Shown piece by piece: positions 38,331-47,889 of a stretch of DNA of 64,000 bases (positions are counted from its first letter, which is position 1; every line of letters begins with the position of its first letter). Origin of the DNA: Rossellomorea sp. BNER (GTDB lineage: Bacteria > Bacillota > Bacilli > Bacillales > Bacillaceae_B); the NCBI GenBank assembly GCA_024213275.1, contig JANAVG010000005.1:231843-295842 (forward strand), in the 5' to 3' direction. The notes below the pieces were generated by a model. The model saw nothing but the letters and a program-made list of their open reading frames with translations, was not told where the DNA came from and did no database searches. A program made the translations under genes and the position numbers.

Positions 38331-38528
38331 TTAGCTCTCTCCGTGTTCAAGTATTTTCTTTACTTTTCTACTAAATTCTTTTCTTGGTAGAAGTACACTG
38401 TGGGCACAGCCTTCACATTTAATGCGAATATCCATTCCTAGTCGAATGATTTTCCAACGATTAACTCCACATGGATGAGGTTTTTTCATTTCCACGATAT
38501 CATGTATATTAAATGTTTTTTGCTCCAT
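38331..38528 (-). CDS. yyzM: DUF951 protein YyzM
   Basis: 65 residues. HPCGVNRWKIIRLGMDIRIK and CEGCAHSVLLPR define the small DUF951 family, with three cysteines that may bind zinc. Start ATG 38528 has AGGAGGAGTCG upstream. It lies 13 bases after mscS, probably cotranscribed. Function unknown. Confidence 0.9.
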   Translation of the reverse strand: MEQKTFNIHDIVEMKKPHPCGVNRWKIIRLGMDIRIKCEGCAHSVLLPRKEFSRKVKKILEHGES

Positions 38529-38541
38529 AATGCGACTCCTC

Positions 38542-39477
38542 CTATTCACCTTCTACTTGATTTTTCTTCTTCATTTCTTTTTCATATGTTGGTTCTTCTT
38601 GATTACGTGAATACATGACTAGTCGAGGGAATGGAATTTCAATCCCATTTTCATCTAAACAAGCTTTTAATTCTTTTCTGATCATTCTAGCTATATACCA
38701 ATGCTGCATTGGCACAGTTTCTGCCACAACCCTCAAGATTACCTCAGAGGCGCCTAACGTCTGAACTCCTAGAAGTTCTGGAGGGTTAACAAGATCTTCA
38801 TATTTTTGCGGAAGTTTAAGAATTAATTCTTCTATGACTTTTTCCGCTTTCTCAATATTCTCCTCATAAGCAATCCTGACATCAACGACGGCAGTACTGT
38901 TATGTATAGAAAAATTCGTCACTTCCGTTATATTTCCATTTGGAAAAATATGAAGTTCACCTGTCCAGCTTAAAATCTTCGTTGTCCTTAAGCCGATTTC
39001 TTCGACATATCCTTCAGCATTACCGATTCTAACATAGTCACCAACAGAAAATTGATCTTCAAATATTATAAAAAATCCTGTAATGATATCACGTACTAAA
39101 TTCTGCGCTCCAAATCCAACTGCTAAGCCGACAATTCCTGCACCGGCAATTAACCCTTTTACATCAATGTTCAATGTGGAAAGGATCGTCATAAAAGCAA
39201 TAAAATAAACAACGTAAGTTAGGACGTTTTGAAGGAGCTTTAGAAGGGTCGCTTCTCTTCTTTCCGAGATCCTTAAAGGCGAACGTGAGCGGGCTTTAAA
39301 AATATTACTAATAGCCGTTTTTCCTATCTTAGTAGCTAACATAGTGAGAATAATAATCGCGATAATCTTTATACTCGCTTCTCCAATCGATATCCATAAT
39401 TCGTCACTGATTAACTTTTGATAGGTCTCGTTCTGTTCTAATTTCTGAATGGTTTCACTTTGCTCTAATTTCCCCAT
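38542..39477 (-). CDS. Small-conductance mechanosensitive channel (MscS family)
   Basis: 311 residues with three membrane helices (about 40-60, 85-105, 115-140). The pore helix is GLIAGAGIVGLAVGFGAQNL, followed by the MscS beta domain (FEDQFSVGDYVRIG, EIGLRTTKILSW, HIFPNGNITEVTNFS) and alpha/beta C-terminus. It releases solutes on hypo-osmotic shock. I start at ATG 39477 (MGKLEQSET) with GAGGAGT upstream rather than at the ATG triplet at 39501. Confidence 0.92.
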   Translation of the reverse strand: MGKLEQSETIQKLEQNETYQKLISDELWISIGEASIKIIAIIILTMLATKIGKTAISNIFKARSRSPLRISERREATLLKLLQNVLTYVVYFIAFMTILSTLNIDVKGLIAGAGIVGLAVGFGAQNLVRDIITGFFIIFEDQFSVGDYVRIGNAEGYVEEIGLRTTKILSWTGELHIFPNGNITEVTNFSIHNSTAVVDVRIAYEENIEKAEKVIEELILKLPQKYEDLVNPPELLGVQTLGASEVILRVVAETVPMQHWYIARMIRKELKACLDENGIEIPFPRLVMYSRNQEEPTYEKEMKKKNQVEGE

Positions 39478-39822
39478 ATATATTTTACTCCTCATCATCA
39501 TAAGATAAATGTATCCATAAGGCTCACAGATATGAATGTTGACTACATTTCGGCAGGAAAAGAATTAACCTATGATTTTCTTATCCTTCTACCAAAGTCA
39601 AAAGTAAATTCTATTTTACCAAGTTTCCCTTTAAAAGAGTAGAAAAAACCAAACTGTTCACAAAGATTAAGAAAAACGGAAATGCCATGTTCCCCTATGT
39701 CATTGTATAAGACGAGTTATGAAAGAAGGGTATTTTTGCTTGATTTGACTCTTTTATGACCAGGCTATGGAACTGGACACCAATAATCCCTCTTACCCAT
39801 AAACATTCCAAACTTTTAAACT
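39478..39822. other. Intergenic region with a degenerate family-B repeat
   Basis: Between divergent mscS and yyaC. 39669-39730 resembles one arm of repeat family B (GAAAAACGGAAATGCC, TATAAGACGAGT) but is incomplete. Nothing else is recognised apart from the family-C element that follows. Confidence 0.5.
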
Positions 39823-39830
39823 TTTAATAA

Positions 39831-39992
39831 GGCTCTTTTCGATACTTTGTTGCTTCTAATCAATTATAAACATCATAAATCAATGAATATCAGTGAAACA
39901 CTTATTGATTTGACGAAAAGATGCCCCGAAACCTTGATCATTACGGGTTTCTATTCTTGTTCGAAAAAGCAACAATCTATGCGAAAACAGCC
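39831..39992 (+). mobile_element. MITE-like element, family C, copy 1
   Basis: 162 bp with imperfect terminal inverted repeats GGCTCTTTTCG / CGAAAACAGCC. It is flanked by a perfect 8-bp direct repeat TTTAATAA (39823-39830 and 39993-40000), the footprint of transposition. A second 162-bp copy lies inverted at 44901-45062. No coding capacity. It lies 97 bases upstream of yyaC and so may affect its promoter. Confidence 0.8.
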
Positions 39993-40089
39993 TTTAATAA
40001 AAGTAATTTTACATAAATCCGCTTGTTTTAAGTATAGAAATTCTAAATTTTCCGTATACTGTTACTACCATTATAAAGGAGTGGCATGG

Positions 40090-40704
40090 ATGAATCTAAA
40101 AAAAGGTCTATTTGAAAGAAAACCAGAACCATTTAGAATTCAGCATCATGAAGATCGGGCATCGATTTTACTATCCACTCAACTTGTTGGCATGTTACCG
40201 GATCAACATAGACCTATTGTGATTGTTTGTATTGGGACAGACCGTTCTACAGGCGATTCCCTAGGACCACTAATAGGTACATTTTTAGAAGAAAAAAAGA
40301 GCTTTTCCTTTCCGATTTACGGAACGCTTGACGAGCCTGTACATGCTGTAAATCTAGAAGAAAAAATAGAAGAAATTAATCATACATTCAACAATCCCTT
40401 TATTATCGGAATAGATGCATGTTTAGGAAGATTGAAAAGCGTGGGTTCAATTCATATGGATACTGGGCCAGTTAAGCCAGGAGCAGGGGTCAATAAAGAA
40501 CTTCCTGAAGTAGGGAATATGCATATAACAGGAATTGTTAACGTTAGTGGATTTATGGAGTTCTTCGTTCTCCAAAATACCAGATTGAATATTGTTATGA
40601 AAATGGCAAAAATTATTTCCGAAGCAATTATTTACTCATCCCATGCCTATCAACGTAAATACTCGCTCATAAATTTAGAGCGCGAGCAAAAGCATATTCC
40701 ATAG
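40090..40704 (+). CDS. yyaC: Spore protein YyaC (DUF1256)
   Basis: 204 residues. GTDRSTGDSLGPLIG and HAVNLEEKI, FIIGIDACLGR, VGSIHMDTGPVKPGAGVNKE and ITGIVNVSGFMEFFVLQNTR identify the YyaC family, related to the germination-protease fold and expressed in the forespore in B. subtilis. ATG 40090 follows AAAGGAGTG; the longer frame back to 39847 runs through the MITE and is not coding. It supports a spore-forming host. Confidence 0.92.
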   Translation: MNLKKGLFERKPEPFRIQHHEDRASILLSTQLVGMLPDQHRPIVIVCIGTDRSTGDSLGPLIGTFLEEKKSFSFPIYGTLDEPVHAVNLEEKIEEINHTFNNPFIIGIDACLGRLKSVGSIHMDTGPVKPGAGVNKELPEVGNMHITGIVNVSGFMEFFVLQNTRLNIVMKMAKIISEAIIYSSHAYQRKYSLINLEREQKHIP

Positions 40705-40821
40705 AAAAAGGCTGTCCTATAAGATGTAAGAACCACTTTATTTGGAAAAGGTTTCGAGGTTTTTTCCAATATATTTAAAGTTGGAGTTCTATAACACCTT
40801 AGTTTAGGTCAGCCCTTTTTT
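40705..40821. repeat. Palindromic repeat, family A, copy 3
   Basis: Ends AAAAAGGCTGTCCT / AGGTCAGCCCTTTTT. Located exactly between the convergent yyaC and DUF554 genes, where it would serve as bidirectional terminator. Confidence 0.75.
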
Positions 40822-40823
40822 CT

Positions 40824-41537
40824 TTAAAAGATATTCTGATAAGCAAACATTAAGGATACAATAACAGCTACCACAATGACTCCAGGAAGTAAATTAGCCA
40901 CTCGAATCTTGGTAATACCAGTTAGATTTAGACCAATGGCAAATATCATAATTCCTCCTGCAGCCGTCATTTCTGCAATAAAAGAATCCATGACTACTTG
41001 GGGAACCCATTGATTAATTTGTGTAGCAAATAGGGCAATGCCTCCTTGGTAAAGAACTACTGGAATGGCAGAAAAAATAACACCGATTCCTAATGTCGTT
41101 GTTAGGATAAGGGAGGTAAAGCCATCAATAATTGACTTAGTATATAACACATCATGGTCTCCTCGGATTCCACTATCCAAAGCTCCAATCACAGACATTG
41201 CCCCGATGACAAAGATTAATGTTGCAGTAACAAATCCTTGTGAAATACTTGCATCGCCTTTAGAACCTACTTTTTTCTCAATCCAAGCTCCTAATGCATT
41301 TAAGCGATCTTCGAGTTTCATCCATTCTCCCCATACCGCTCCAAATACTAAACTAATAATGACAATTAAGAAATTCTCGCTTTTTAGTCCCATTTGCAGC
41401 CCTAACACCATGACAGCCAAACCAATGGCCTTCATAACAGTCGTTTTCATATTTTCAGGAATACGATGCAGGAGTATACCTATCAAGGTTCCTATAATAA
41501 TACATACTCCATTAACAAGTGTGCCTAACAGTACCAT
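40824..41537 (-). CDS. DUF554 membrane protein
   Basis: 237 residues with six or seven membrane helices. MVLLGTLVNGVCIIIGTLIG at the start, the conserved FVTATLIFVIGAMSVIGALD and TAAGGIMIFAIGLNLTGI are typical of DUF554, a family proposed to be transporters. AGGGAGTTAC precedes ATG 41537. Substrate unknown. Confidence 0.85.
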   Translation of the reverse strand: MVLLGTLVNGVCIIIGTLIGILLHRIPENMKTTVMKAIGLAVMVLGLQMGLKSENFLIVIISLVFGAVWGEWMKLEDRLNALGAWIEKKVGSKGDASISQGFVTATLIFVIGAMSVIGALDSGIRGDHDVLYTKSIIDGFTSLILTTTLGIGVIFSAIPVVLYQGGIALFATQINQWVPQVVMDSFIAEMTAAGGIMIFAIGLNLTGITKIRVANLLPGVIVVAVIVSLMFAYQNIF

Positions 41538-41852
41538 AAGTAACTCCCTTTTTTCGAATATTGGAATTTTATTTCTTTCAAAAATACCACTATTTTTCTG
41601 ATTTTCATAGACTTTTTTGTTCTAGATCAAAGATGCCCTAAGTAAAGTGCCGGGAGTAATTGAAAATTATATGATTCTTTAAGGTTGTGCAAATCAAAAA
41701 AAGATTTAACGAAGACCTTAAAAGAGTTAATGAGGGACCGAAAATTTTAAAAAACCAAATTGAGGGTCTCAAAGGAGATGAATGGGGCCATGAAAAAGCA
41801 AGTTCATTACTTCGTTTTCAACATATTTTTATAATTCCCTTAATCGCTAATA

Positions 41853-41948
41853 AAAAGGGGTCAGGAACCACCACGGTCGTCAATATAGAAGGTTTCTTCT
41901 ATATTGACGACCGTGGTGGTTCCTGACACCTTGGTTTTGGGACAGCCT
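41853..41948 (+). repeat. Repeat family A, copy 4, with a perfect 32-bp hairpin
   Basis: Arms 41860-41891 and 41896-41927 are perfectly complementary over 32 bp with a 4-base loop (GTTT). The outer right end (CACCTTGGTTTTGGGACAGCC) is present and the matching left end missing. It touches the parB stop codon. The rest of 41538-41852 is AT-rich without a credible gene. Confidence 0.85.
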
Positions 41949-42798
41949 ATTTGTTCATCTTACCTAATAATTCTAAGATTCGATCCAAATCTTCTTTTGA
42001 GAAAAATTCTAGTTCAATTTTTCCCTTTTTCTTAGATTGTTTGATTGTTACCGTTGTACCAAATCTTTCCCTTAAAATGGACTCTTGTTCTTTAATAAAT
42101 ACGTCTTTATCTTTTTTAGTCTTCTTTGTTTCACGTGGAACATTTTCATTAATATCATGAATCAATTTTTCTAGTTGTCTTACATTAAGAGATTCATTAA
42201 TGACTTTTTCAATTACGGGTTGAATTTTCTCTTTTTTCCGTAGACCTAAGAGAGCTCTACCATGTCCCATTGTGATTTTCCCATCTGAAATGAATTGCTG
42301 GATTTGGTCCGGAAGGGAAAGTAATCGAACATGGTTTGCGATATGAGGGCGGCTTTTTCCTAATCTTTTAGCCAATTCCTCTTGAGTAAGGTTTAGTTTC
42401 TCCATAAGCATTTGGTAGGCTATACCTTCTTCTATAGGAGATAAATCCTCACGTTGTAAATTTTCTAATACTGCTAATTCCATCATCTGTTGATCATTAA
42501 GTTCTCTCACTACAACAGGGACTTTGTCTAACTTAGCGGCTTTTGCTGCTCTATAGCGACGTTCTCCCACAACAATTTCATAACCCTTAATGCTTTTTCG
42601 AACAATAAGGGGCTGTAGAATTCCATGCTCCAGAATTGAATCTTTCAACTCATCAATAGCTTCAGGTTCAAAGATTTTCCGTGGTTGATAAGGATTAGGA
42701 CGTAATTCCTTTATCTTCATTTCTCTAACAGCTTCTTCATTCGTCGGATCCACATTGGCAAATAATGCGTTGATTCCTTTTCCTAAACCTTTAGGCAT
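41947..42798 (-). CDS. parB: Chromosome partitioning protein ParB (Spo0J)
   Basis: 283 residues. N-terminal CTP-binding domain with VGERRYRAAK and LENLQREDLSPIEEG, central helix-turn-helix (QEELAKRLGKSRPHIANHVRLL) that binds parS, and a C-terminal dimerisation domain. It loads at parS, slides as a CTP-gated clamp and recruits SMC to the origin. It overlaps parA by a few bases. The gene itself contains a parS site, as in B. subtilis. Confidence 0.97.
   Translation of the reverse strand: MPKGLGKGINALFANVDPTNEEAVREMKIKELRPNPYQPRKIFEPEAIDELKDSILEHGILQPLIVRKSIKGYEIVVGERRYRAAKAAKLDKVPVVVRELNDQQMMELAVLENLQREDLSPIEEGIAYQMLMEKLNLTQEELAKRLGKSRPHIANHVRLLSLPDQIQQFISDGKITMGHGRALLGLRKKEKIQPVIEKVINESLNVRQLEKLIHDINENVPRETKKTKKDKDVFIKEQESILRERFGTTVTIKQSKKKGKIELEFFSKEDLDRILELLGKMNK
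42127..42142. promoter_or_regulatory. parS site inside parB
   Basis: TGTTTCACGTGGAACA; its complement TGTTCCACGTGAAACA is exactly the B. subtilis parS sequence found in spo0J. About 10 kb from dnaA. Confidence 0.93.
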
Positions 42799-43552
42799 TC
42801 GCCACCACTTCCTTTGCCAAGTCTAAATATACTTCTGCACCTCTTGATTTTGCATCATAAATAATGATAGGTTCCCCGTGGCTTGGAGCTTCGCTAAGTC
42901 GAACATTTCGAGGTATAATCGTTCGATACACTTTATCTTGGAAATATTTTTTCACTTCTTCAATAACTTGTATTCCTAGATTTGTTCTGGCATCCAACAT
43001 CGTTAATAGAACACCATCTATCATTAGCTCATGATTTAAATGTTTTTGAACTAAACGTACTGTACTAAGCAATTGGCTTAGGCCTTCTAATGCGTAGTAT
43101 TCACATTGAACGGGGATGACAACAGCATCTGAAGCTGTTAGAGCATTGATGGTTAATAATCCAAGTGAAGGAGGGCAATCGATTACAATATAATCGTATT
43201 CTTCTTTAACTTTCTCTAAAGCTCTTTTCAAACGAACTTCTCGTGAAATCGTAGGAACTAATTCAATTTCAGCCCCTGCAAGTGATATGGTTGCTGGTAT
43301 TGCTGATAAATTTTCTACCGTTGTTGGTTTAATTGTCTCTTTTACATCTACATCATCAACCAGTACATCGTATATACAGTGCTGTACGTCACCTTTTTCT
43401 ATTCCAATACCACTTGTCGCGTTTCCCTGAGGGTCAATATCAACAAGTAAGACTTTCTTTCCTATGTAGGCTAAACAAGCCCCTAAATTGACTGAGGTCG
43501 TTGTCTTACCAACACCACCTTTTTGGTTGGCAATGGCAATAATTTTGCCCAA
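42791..43552 (-). CDS. parA: ParA-family ATPase Soj
   Basis: 253 residues. Deviant Walker A KGGVGKTTTSVNLG, VLLVDIDPQGNATSG, Walker B YIVIDCPPSLG and RNVRLSEAPSHGEPI. Soj controls DnaA activity and, with ParB, origin placement. I choose TTG 43552 (giving MGKIIAIANQ as in B. subtilis), six bases after GGAAGGTG; the in-frame GTG 43561 sits within that ribosome site. About 290 bases separate it from noc; they carry a fragment resembling family B near 43700 and nothing else recognised. Confidence 0.95.
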   Translation of the reverse strand: MGKIIAIANQKGGVGKTTTSVNLGACLAYIGKKVLLVDIDPQGNATSGIGIEKGDVQHCIYDVLVDDVDVKETIKPTTVENLSAIPATISLAGAEIELVPTISREVRLKRALEKVKEEYDYIVIDCPPSLGLLTINALTASDAVVIPVQCEYYALEGLSQLLSTVRLVQKHLNHELMIDGVLLTMLDARTNLGIQVIEEVKKYFQDKVYRTIIPRNVRLSEAPSHGEPIIIYDAKSRGAEVYLDLAKEVVANA

Positions 43553-43850
43553 GGTTGTCACCTTCCCTTTGACTTCCTAAAAAATATATACATAATCACG
43601 TATTCTTTTATTTTATCAAAAATACTGATAGGTTTCTCAATTAATTCAAAAAATTCCGCTTCCAATTATTTATAAAGGTTTTTTTACTAGACTTTATGAA
43701 CAAAAGCGCAAACGCCTATAGGAAGAAAATCTAGGTTCGCCTTATTCTGTGACAACGTCTTTCTAACTCACATCCTGTGCCCCATGCCTTTTTCATAACT
43801 AGAAAAAGTGAGAAACTATTCTTAGCTCCTCACTTGTATACTATATCTAT

Positions 43851-44723
43851 CTATGATTTTTTCTTTGGAATACGAATAGTAAACTGGTAAAACTCTTCGT
43901 GTTCTTCTTCTTCAGAATCTAAATTTATCCCACTATCCGATACCATCGATAAAGATTGTCGTATTGTATTAACAGCAATTCTCATATCCTTGCTGAATGC
44001 TCGTCTTTTTGGTTTCGGTTTCGTTTCACTTTGATCAAGCATTTTTACAACGCGATCTTCAGTTTGTTTCACATTTAAACTCTTTTCAATAATTTCCTGC
44101 ATTAATAGAATTTGTTTTTCAGGATTCTTTAATGGGATAAGAGCCCGTGCATGTCTTTCAGTCAATTTCTTGGAAAGAAGAGCTTCTTGGATTTCTTCCG
44201 GCAGTTTCAAAAGGCGAAGCTTATTCGCAACAGTAGATTGACCTTTTCCTAGTCGTTGGGCTAATGCCTCTTGGGTTAAATCATGGAGTTCTAGTAATTT
44301 TCCATAAGCCATTGCCTCTTCTATAGGAGATAACTCTTCCCTTTGCAGGTTTTCAATTAAAGCAACAGAAGCTGTTTCTGTATCATTTAAGTTTTTTACA
44401 ATTGCAGGAACAGTTTCCCATTCTAGCTTTTGAACCGCTCTCCATCTACGCTCACCAGCGATAATCTCAAATTGATTGTTTTCAAATTCACGTACGACGA
44501 TCGGTTGAATGATCCCGTGAGTGTGAATTGTTCTTGATAACTCATCTATTTTCTCTTCGTTGAAAATGGTTCTTGGCTGAAAGCGATTCGGTACAATTTG
44601 GGAGATAGGAATATTCTTTACTTCATCTCTCTCTTCAGTCATATTCGATTCCTCTTCCACTTCCATTTCCATTTCCTGTTCTTTTTCACCTAGGCCAAAA
44701 AAACGAGAGAATGGATGCTTCAT
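43851..44723 (-). CDS. noc: Nucleoid occlusion protein Noc
   Basis: 290-residue ParB paralogue. The N-terminal amphipathic membrane-targeting helix [15 protein letters not shown] is diagnostic of Noc. Then comes the CTP domain ([26 protein letters not shown]), the helix-turn-helix ([20 protein letters not shown]) that recognises ATTTCCCGGGAAAT-type sites, and a C-terminal dimer domain. It blocks septation over the nucleoid. It lies between parA and rsmG as in B. subtilis. Confidence 0.96.
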   Translation of the reverse strand: MKHPFSRFFGLGEKEQEMEMEVEEESNMTEERDEVKNIPISQIVPNRFQPRTIFNEEKIDELSRTIHTHGIIQPIVVREFENNQFEIIAGERRWRAVQKLEWETVPAIVKNLNDTETASVALIENLQREELSPIEEAMAYGKLLELHDLTQEALAQRLGKGQSTVANKLRLLKLPEEIQEALLSKKLTERHARALIPLKNPEKQILLMQEIIEKSLNVKQTEDRVVKMLDQSETKPKPKRRAFSKDMRIAVNTIRQSLSMVSDSGINLDSEEEEHEEFYQFTIRIPKKKS

Positions 44724-44900
44724 CTTCCTACACCACCTTTAAGAAACTCCCTTATTTACTATTCTCTATCATTTGACAAGTTCCTGCAACACTTTGACAA
44801 TTTAATACTAGAATCCTATAAGGATCGCCGACTACATTCGCCACGTCCTTTTGCATCGTAGCCATGACCAACGTCCTGTACCATTAACCCTTGAATATAG

Positions 44901-45062
44901 GGCTGTTTTCGCATAAATTGTTGCTTTTCGAACAGGAATAGAAAGCCGTAATCATTAAGACTTCGAGGCAACTTTTCGTAAAAACAATAAGTGATTCACT
45001 AGTTTTTAATTATTTCAGAAATTTATAATTGACTAATAGCAACAAAGTTTACGAAAAGAGCC
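44901..45062 (-). mobile_element. MITE-like element, family C, copy 2
   Basis: 162 bp, same length and ends as the copy at 39831 but inverted, with identity visible along the whole element. It begins one base after the rsmG stop codon. No clear target duplication remains. It occupies most of the gap between rsmG and noc. Confidence 0.78.
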
Positions 45063-45063
45063 T

Positions 45064-45780
45064 TTATTCTAATGGTAGCTTATTTGGCGTCCCTGGTTTT
45101 CTTGGGTATTTATTAGGTGTTGGTTTTACTTTTCTAATGGTGATAATATTGCGCTCACTTTCTTCAAAAGGCAATGTAAAAGAATGGGTTTCTTCTACCT
45201 TCCCCCCTAATACCTGAATCGCTTTTTGACTTGCAGTTAATTCCTCACTAGCATTCGCCGCTTTCATTGCGACAAATAAACCGTCTTCTTTTACGAGTGG
45301 GAGGCATAGTTCACTTAGAACTGACATTCTCGCCACTGCACGAGCAGTAACAAGATCATATCGTTCACGATGTTCTGATTTTTTTCCGAAAGTTTCAGCA
45401 CGATCATGATAAAAGTGAGTTCCGTTAAGTTCAAGTTGACCCGCTAATGTTTCGAGGAATGTAATCCTTTTATTTAAAGAGTCTACAATCGATACTTCTA
45501 TATAGGGGAAACAAATTTTTAATGGGATACTCGGGAAACCAGCACCAGCCCCTACATCACAAATATGTAGTGGTTTTGAGAAATCTAAATATAATGCAGC
45601 TGTAATGGAATCATAGAAGTGCTTTAAATACACTTCTTCCTTTTCTGTTATAGCTGTTAAATTCATTTTGTTATTCCATTCCACTAGCAGCTCATAATAA
45701 CGTTGAAATTGGTTAACTTGCTGAGGAGAAAGGGTAATTTCTTTCTCGTTCAACATGCTTTGAAATTGGTCCGTATTCAT
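45064..45780 (-). CDS. rsmG: 16S rRNA (guanine527-N7)-methyltransferase RsmG
   Basis: 238 residues. SAM-binding [17 protein letters not shown], then [32 protein letters not shown] and a basic tail. It methylates G527; loss gives low-level streptomycin resistance. ATG 45780 follows AGGAAGGATGAAATC; the frame open to 45849 lies in a repeat element and is not coding. Formerly gidB. Confidence 0.96.
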   Translation of the reverse strand: MNTDQFQSMLNEKEITLSPQQVNQFQRYYELLVEWNNKMNLTAITEKEEVYLKHFYDSITAALYLDFSKPLHICDVGAGAGFPSIPLKICFPYIEVSIVDSLNKRITFLETLAGQLELNGTHFYHDRAETFGKKSEHRERYDLVTARAVARMSVLSELCLPLVKEDGLFVAMKAANASEELTASQKAIQVLGGKVEETHSFTLPFEESERNIITIRKVKPTPNKYPRKPGTPNKLPLE

Positions 45781-45797
45781 GATTTCATCCTTCCTAT

Positions 45798-45932
45798 TAA
45801 GAAAAACGGAAACGCCTCGTACAGGCCAGACATACATAAGACGAGTCACCTAGAAAAAATTATACCTTTTCCCTTTCTAGGTGGCTTGGCTTATGTCTCG
45901 AATGCCTTGGTACCGGATCTTGCCGCTGATAA
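45798..45932 (+). repeat. Palindromic repeat, family B, copy 1
   Basis: Opens with GAAAAACGGAAACGCCTCGT. The inner arms CATAAGACGAGTCACCTAGAAA and their counterpart near 45876-45895 (TTTCTAGGTGGCTTGGCTTATG) are nearly complementary. It separates rsmG from mnmG. Confidence 0.75.
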
Positions 45933-45942
45933 CCATTAAAAG

Positions 45943-47838
45943 TTATCTTTCACCGGAAACCTTCGCGATTTTCCCTTGCTCAATATACACGAGTAGTATG
46001 GAAATATCCGCCGGATTCACCCCAGATATTCTTGATGCTTGAGCAAGAGAGAGAGGACGAACCTCTTTCAACTTTTGTCTCGCTTCTGATGCTAGACCAT
46101 TAATGGCATCATAATCAATATTATCAGGGATTTTTTTTGTCTCCATTTTTTTCAATTTATCTACTTGTTGTAGAGATTTTTCTATATATCCTTCATATTT
46201 AATTTGAATCTCGACTTGTTCTTCAACATCTGAAGTAAGATTGAGTTCGCTTGGAATAAGTTTTTTAATATGCTCGTAGTTCATTTCCGGACGACGAAGT
46301 AGGTCTGCTGCACGAATTCCGTCCTTTAACTCACTTCCACCTACTTCTCGAATGAGAGCTTGTGTTTCTTCATTCGGCTTTATGATGATCGAAAGAAGGC
46401 GTTTTTTTTCATTCTCTATGGCGTCTTTCTTTTCATTAAAGTTTTCATAACGCTTTTCTGATATTAGCCCAATACGATGACCGATATCTGTTAGGCGTAA
46501 GTCTGCATTGTCATGACGGAGAAGCAAACGGTACTCGGCCCTTGATGTTAGTAAACGATAAGGTTCGTTTGTGCCTTTTGTAATTAAATCATCTATAAGT
46601 ACTCCAATATAAGCATCCGAACGGCTTAGAATGACTTCTTCTTTTTCTAGGGCCCTACTTGCAGCATTTATCCCAGCCATCAATCCTTGCCCAGCTGCTT
46701 CCTCGTAACCGGATGTTCCGTTAATTTGGCCAGCTGTATAAAGATTTTTCACACGTTTCGTTTCAAGCGTTGGCCATAATTGGGTTGGCACTATAGCATC
46801 ATACTCAATGGCATATCCTGCCCTCATCATTTCAACTTTTTCAAGCCCCGGAACGGTCGATAGAATTTTTCTTTGAACATCTTCAGGTAGACTTGTTGAT
46901 AGCCCTTGTACATATACCTCTTGAGTATGACGTCCCTCAGGCTCAAGGAAGATCTGATGTCTAGGTTTATCATGGAAGCGAACTACTTTATCTTCAATTG
47001 ATGGGCAATAACGCGGCCCTGTTCCCTTAATCATTCCTGAATACATAGGAGAACGATGTAAGTTTTCGTCAATTAATTTATGTGTTTCCTCGTTTGTATA
47101 CGTTAGCCAACATGGTAATTGGTCGGTAATATATTCTGTCGTTTCATAACTAAAAGCTCTTGGTACATCATCACCAGGTTGAATTTCTGTTTTATCATAA
47201 TCAATAGTAGAACCCTTAACTCTAGGAGGTGTACCTGTTTTAAACCTTACAAGGTCAAACCCGAGTTCTTGGAGATGCTCAGAAAGTTTAATTGATGGCT
47301 GTTGATTATTAGGTCCACTTGAATATTTCAAATCACCAAGGATTATTTCTCCACGAAGGAATGTTCCTGTTGTAATAACTACTGTTTTCGCACGATATTC
47401 TGCACCTGTTTGCGTTATTATCCCTCTACATTCCCCATCTTCAATTATTAAGCTTTCGACCATTCCTTGTAATAGCGATAAATTAGGTTCTTTTTCTAAT
47501 GTATTTTTCATTTCATGCTGATAGGAAAATTTATCTGCTTGTGCTCTCAAAGCACGTACAGCAGGCCCCTTTCCTGTGTTTAACATTCTCATTTGGATAT
47601 GGGTTTTATCAATGTTTTTCCCCATTTCGCCACCTAATGCATCAATTTCTCGGACAACAATACCTTTTGCTGGTCCACCGACTGACGGATTACAGGGCAT
47701 AAAAGCAACCATATCTAAATTAATGGTAACCATCAGGGTCTTGGCTCCCATTCGAGCAGAAGCAAGTCCCGCTTCTACGCCTGCATGTCCAGCCCCAATA
47801 ACAACAACATCATATTGTCCTGCCTCATACTGCTGCAT
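45943..47838 (-). CDS. mnmG: tRNA uridine-5-carboxymethylaminomethyl enzyme MnmG (GidA)
   Basis: 631 residues. FAD-binding [33 protein letters not shown], the GidA signature [12 protein letters not shown] and [16 protein letters not shown]. With MnmE it forms the complex that modifies U34 in tRNAs reading two-codon boxes, using glycine or ammonium and methylene-THF. It follows mnmE by about 50 bases. Confidence 0.97.
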   Translation of the reverse strand: MQQYEAGQYDVVVIGAGHAGVEAGLASARMGAKTLMVTINLDMVAFMPCNPSVGGPAKGIVVREIDALGGEMGKNIDKTHIQMRMLNTGKGPAVRALRAQADKFSYQHEMKNTLEKEPNLSLLQGMVESLIIEDGECRGIITQTGAEYRAKTVVITTGTFLRGEIILGDLKYSSGPNNQQPSIKLSEHLQELGFDLVRFKTGTPPRVKGSTIDYDKTEIQPGDDVPRAFSYETTEYITDQLPCWLTYTNEETHKLIDENLHRSPMYSGMIKGTGPRYCPSIEDKVVRFHDKPRHQIFLEPEGRHTQEVYVQGLSTSLPEDVQRKILSTVPGLEKVEMMRAGYAIEYDAIVPTQLWPTLETKRVKNLYTAGQINGTSGYEEAAGQGLMAGINAASRALEKEEVILSRSDAYIGVLIDDLITKGTNEPYRLLTSRAEYRLLLRHDNADLRLTDIGHRIGLISEKRYENFNEKKDAIENEKKRLLSIIIKPNEETQALIREVGGSELKDGIRAADLLRRPEMNYEHIKKLIPSELNLTSDVEEQVEIQIKYEGYIEKSLQQVDKLKKMETKKIPDNIDYDAINGLASEARQKLKEVRPLSLAQASRISGVNPADISILLVYIEQGKIAKVSGER

Positions 47839-47889
47839 TTATGTTTTTCCTCCTTTTCTATTCAAGATTAATTACGGGGAACACTTTTT

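Noticed and set aside
39847..40089. N-terminal extension of yyaC by 81 codons.
   Set aside because: Most of it is the MITE; the AAAGGAGTG site and family alignment fix the start at 40090.
41687..41926. 79-codon open frame on the plus strand.
   Set aside because: Half of it is the family-A hairpin; no family similarity and no ribosome site.
45781..45849. N-terminal extension of rsmG.
   Set aside because: It runs into the family-B repeat; a good ribosome site precedes ATG 45780.
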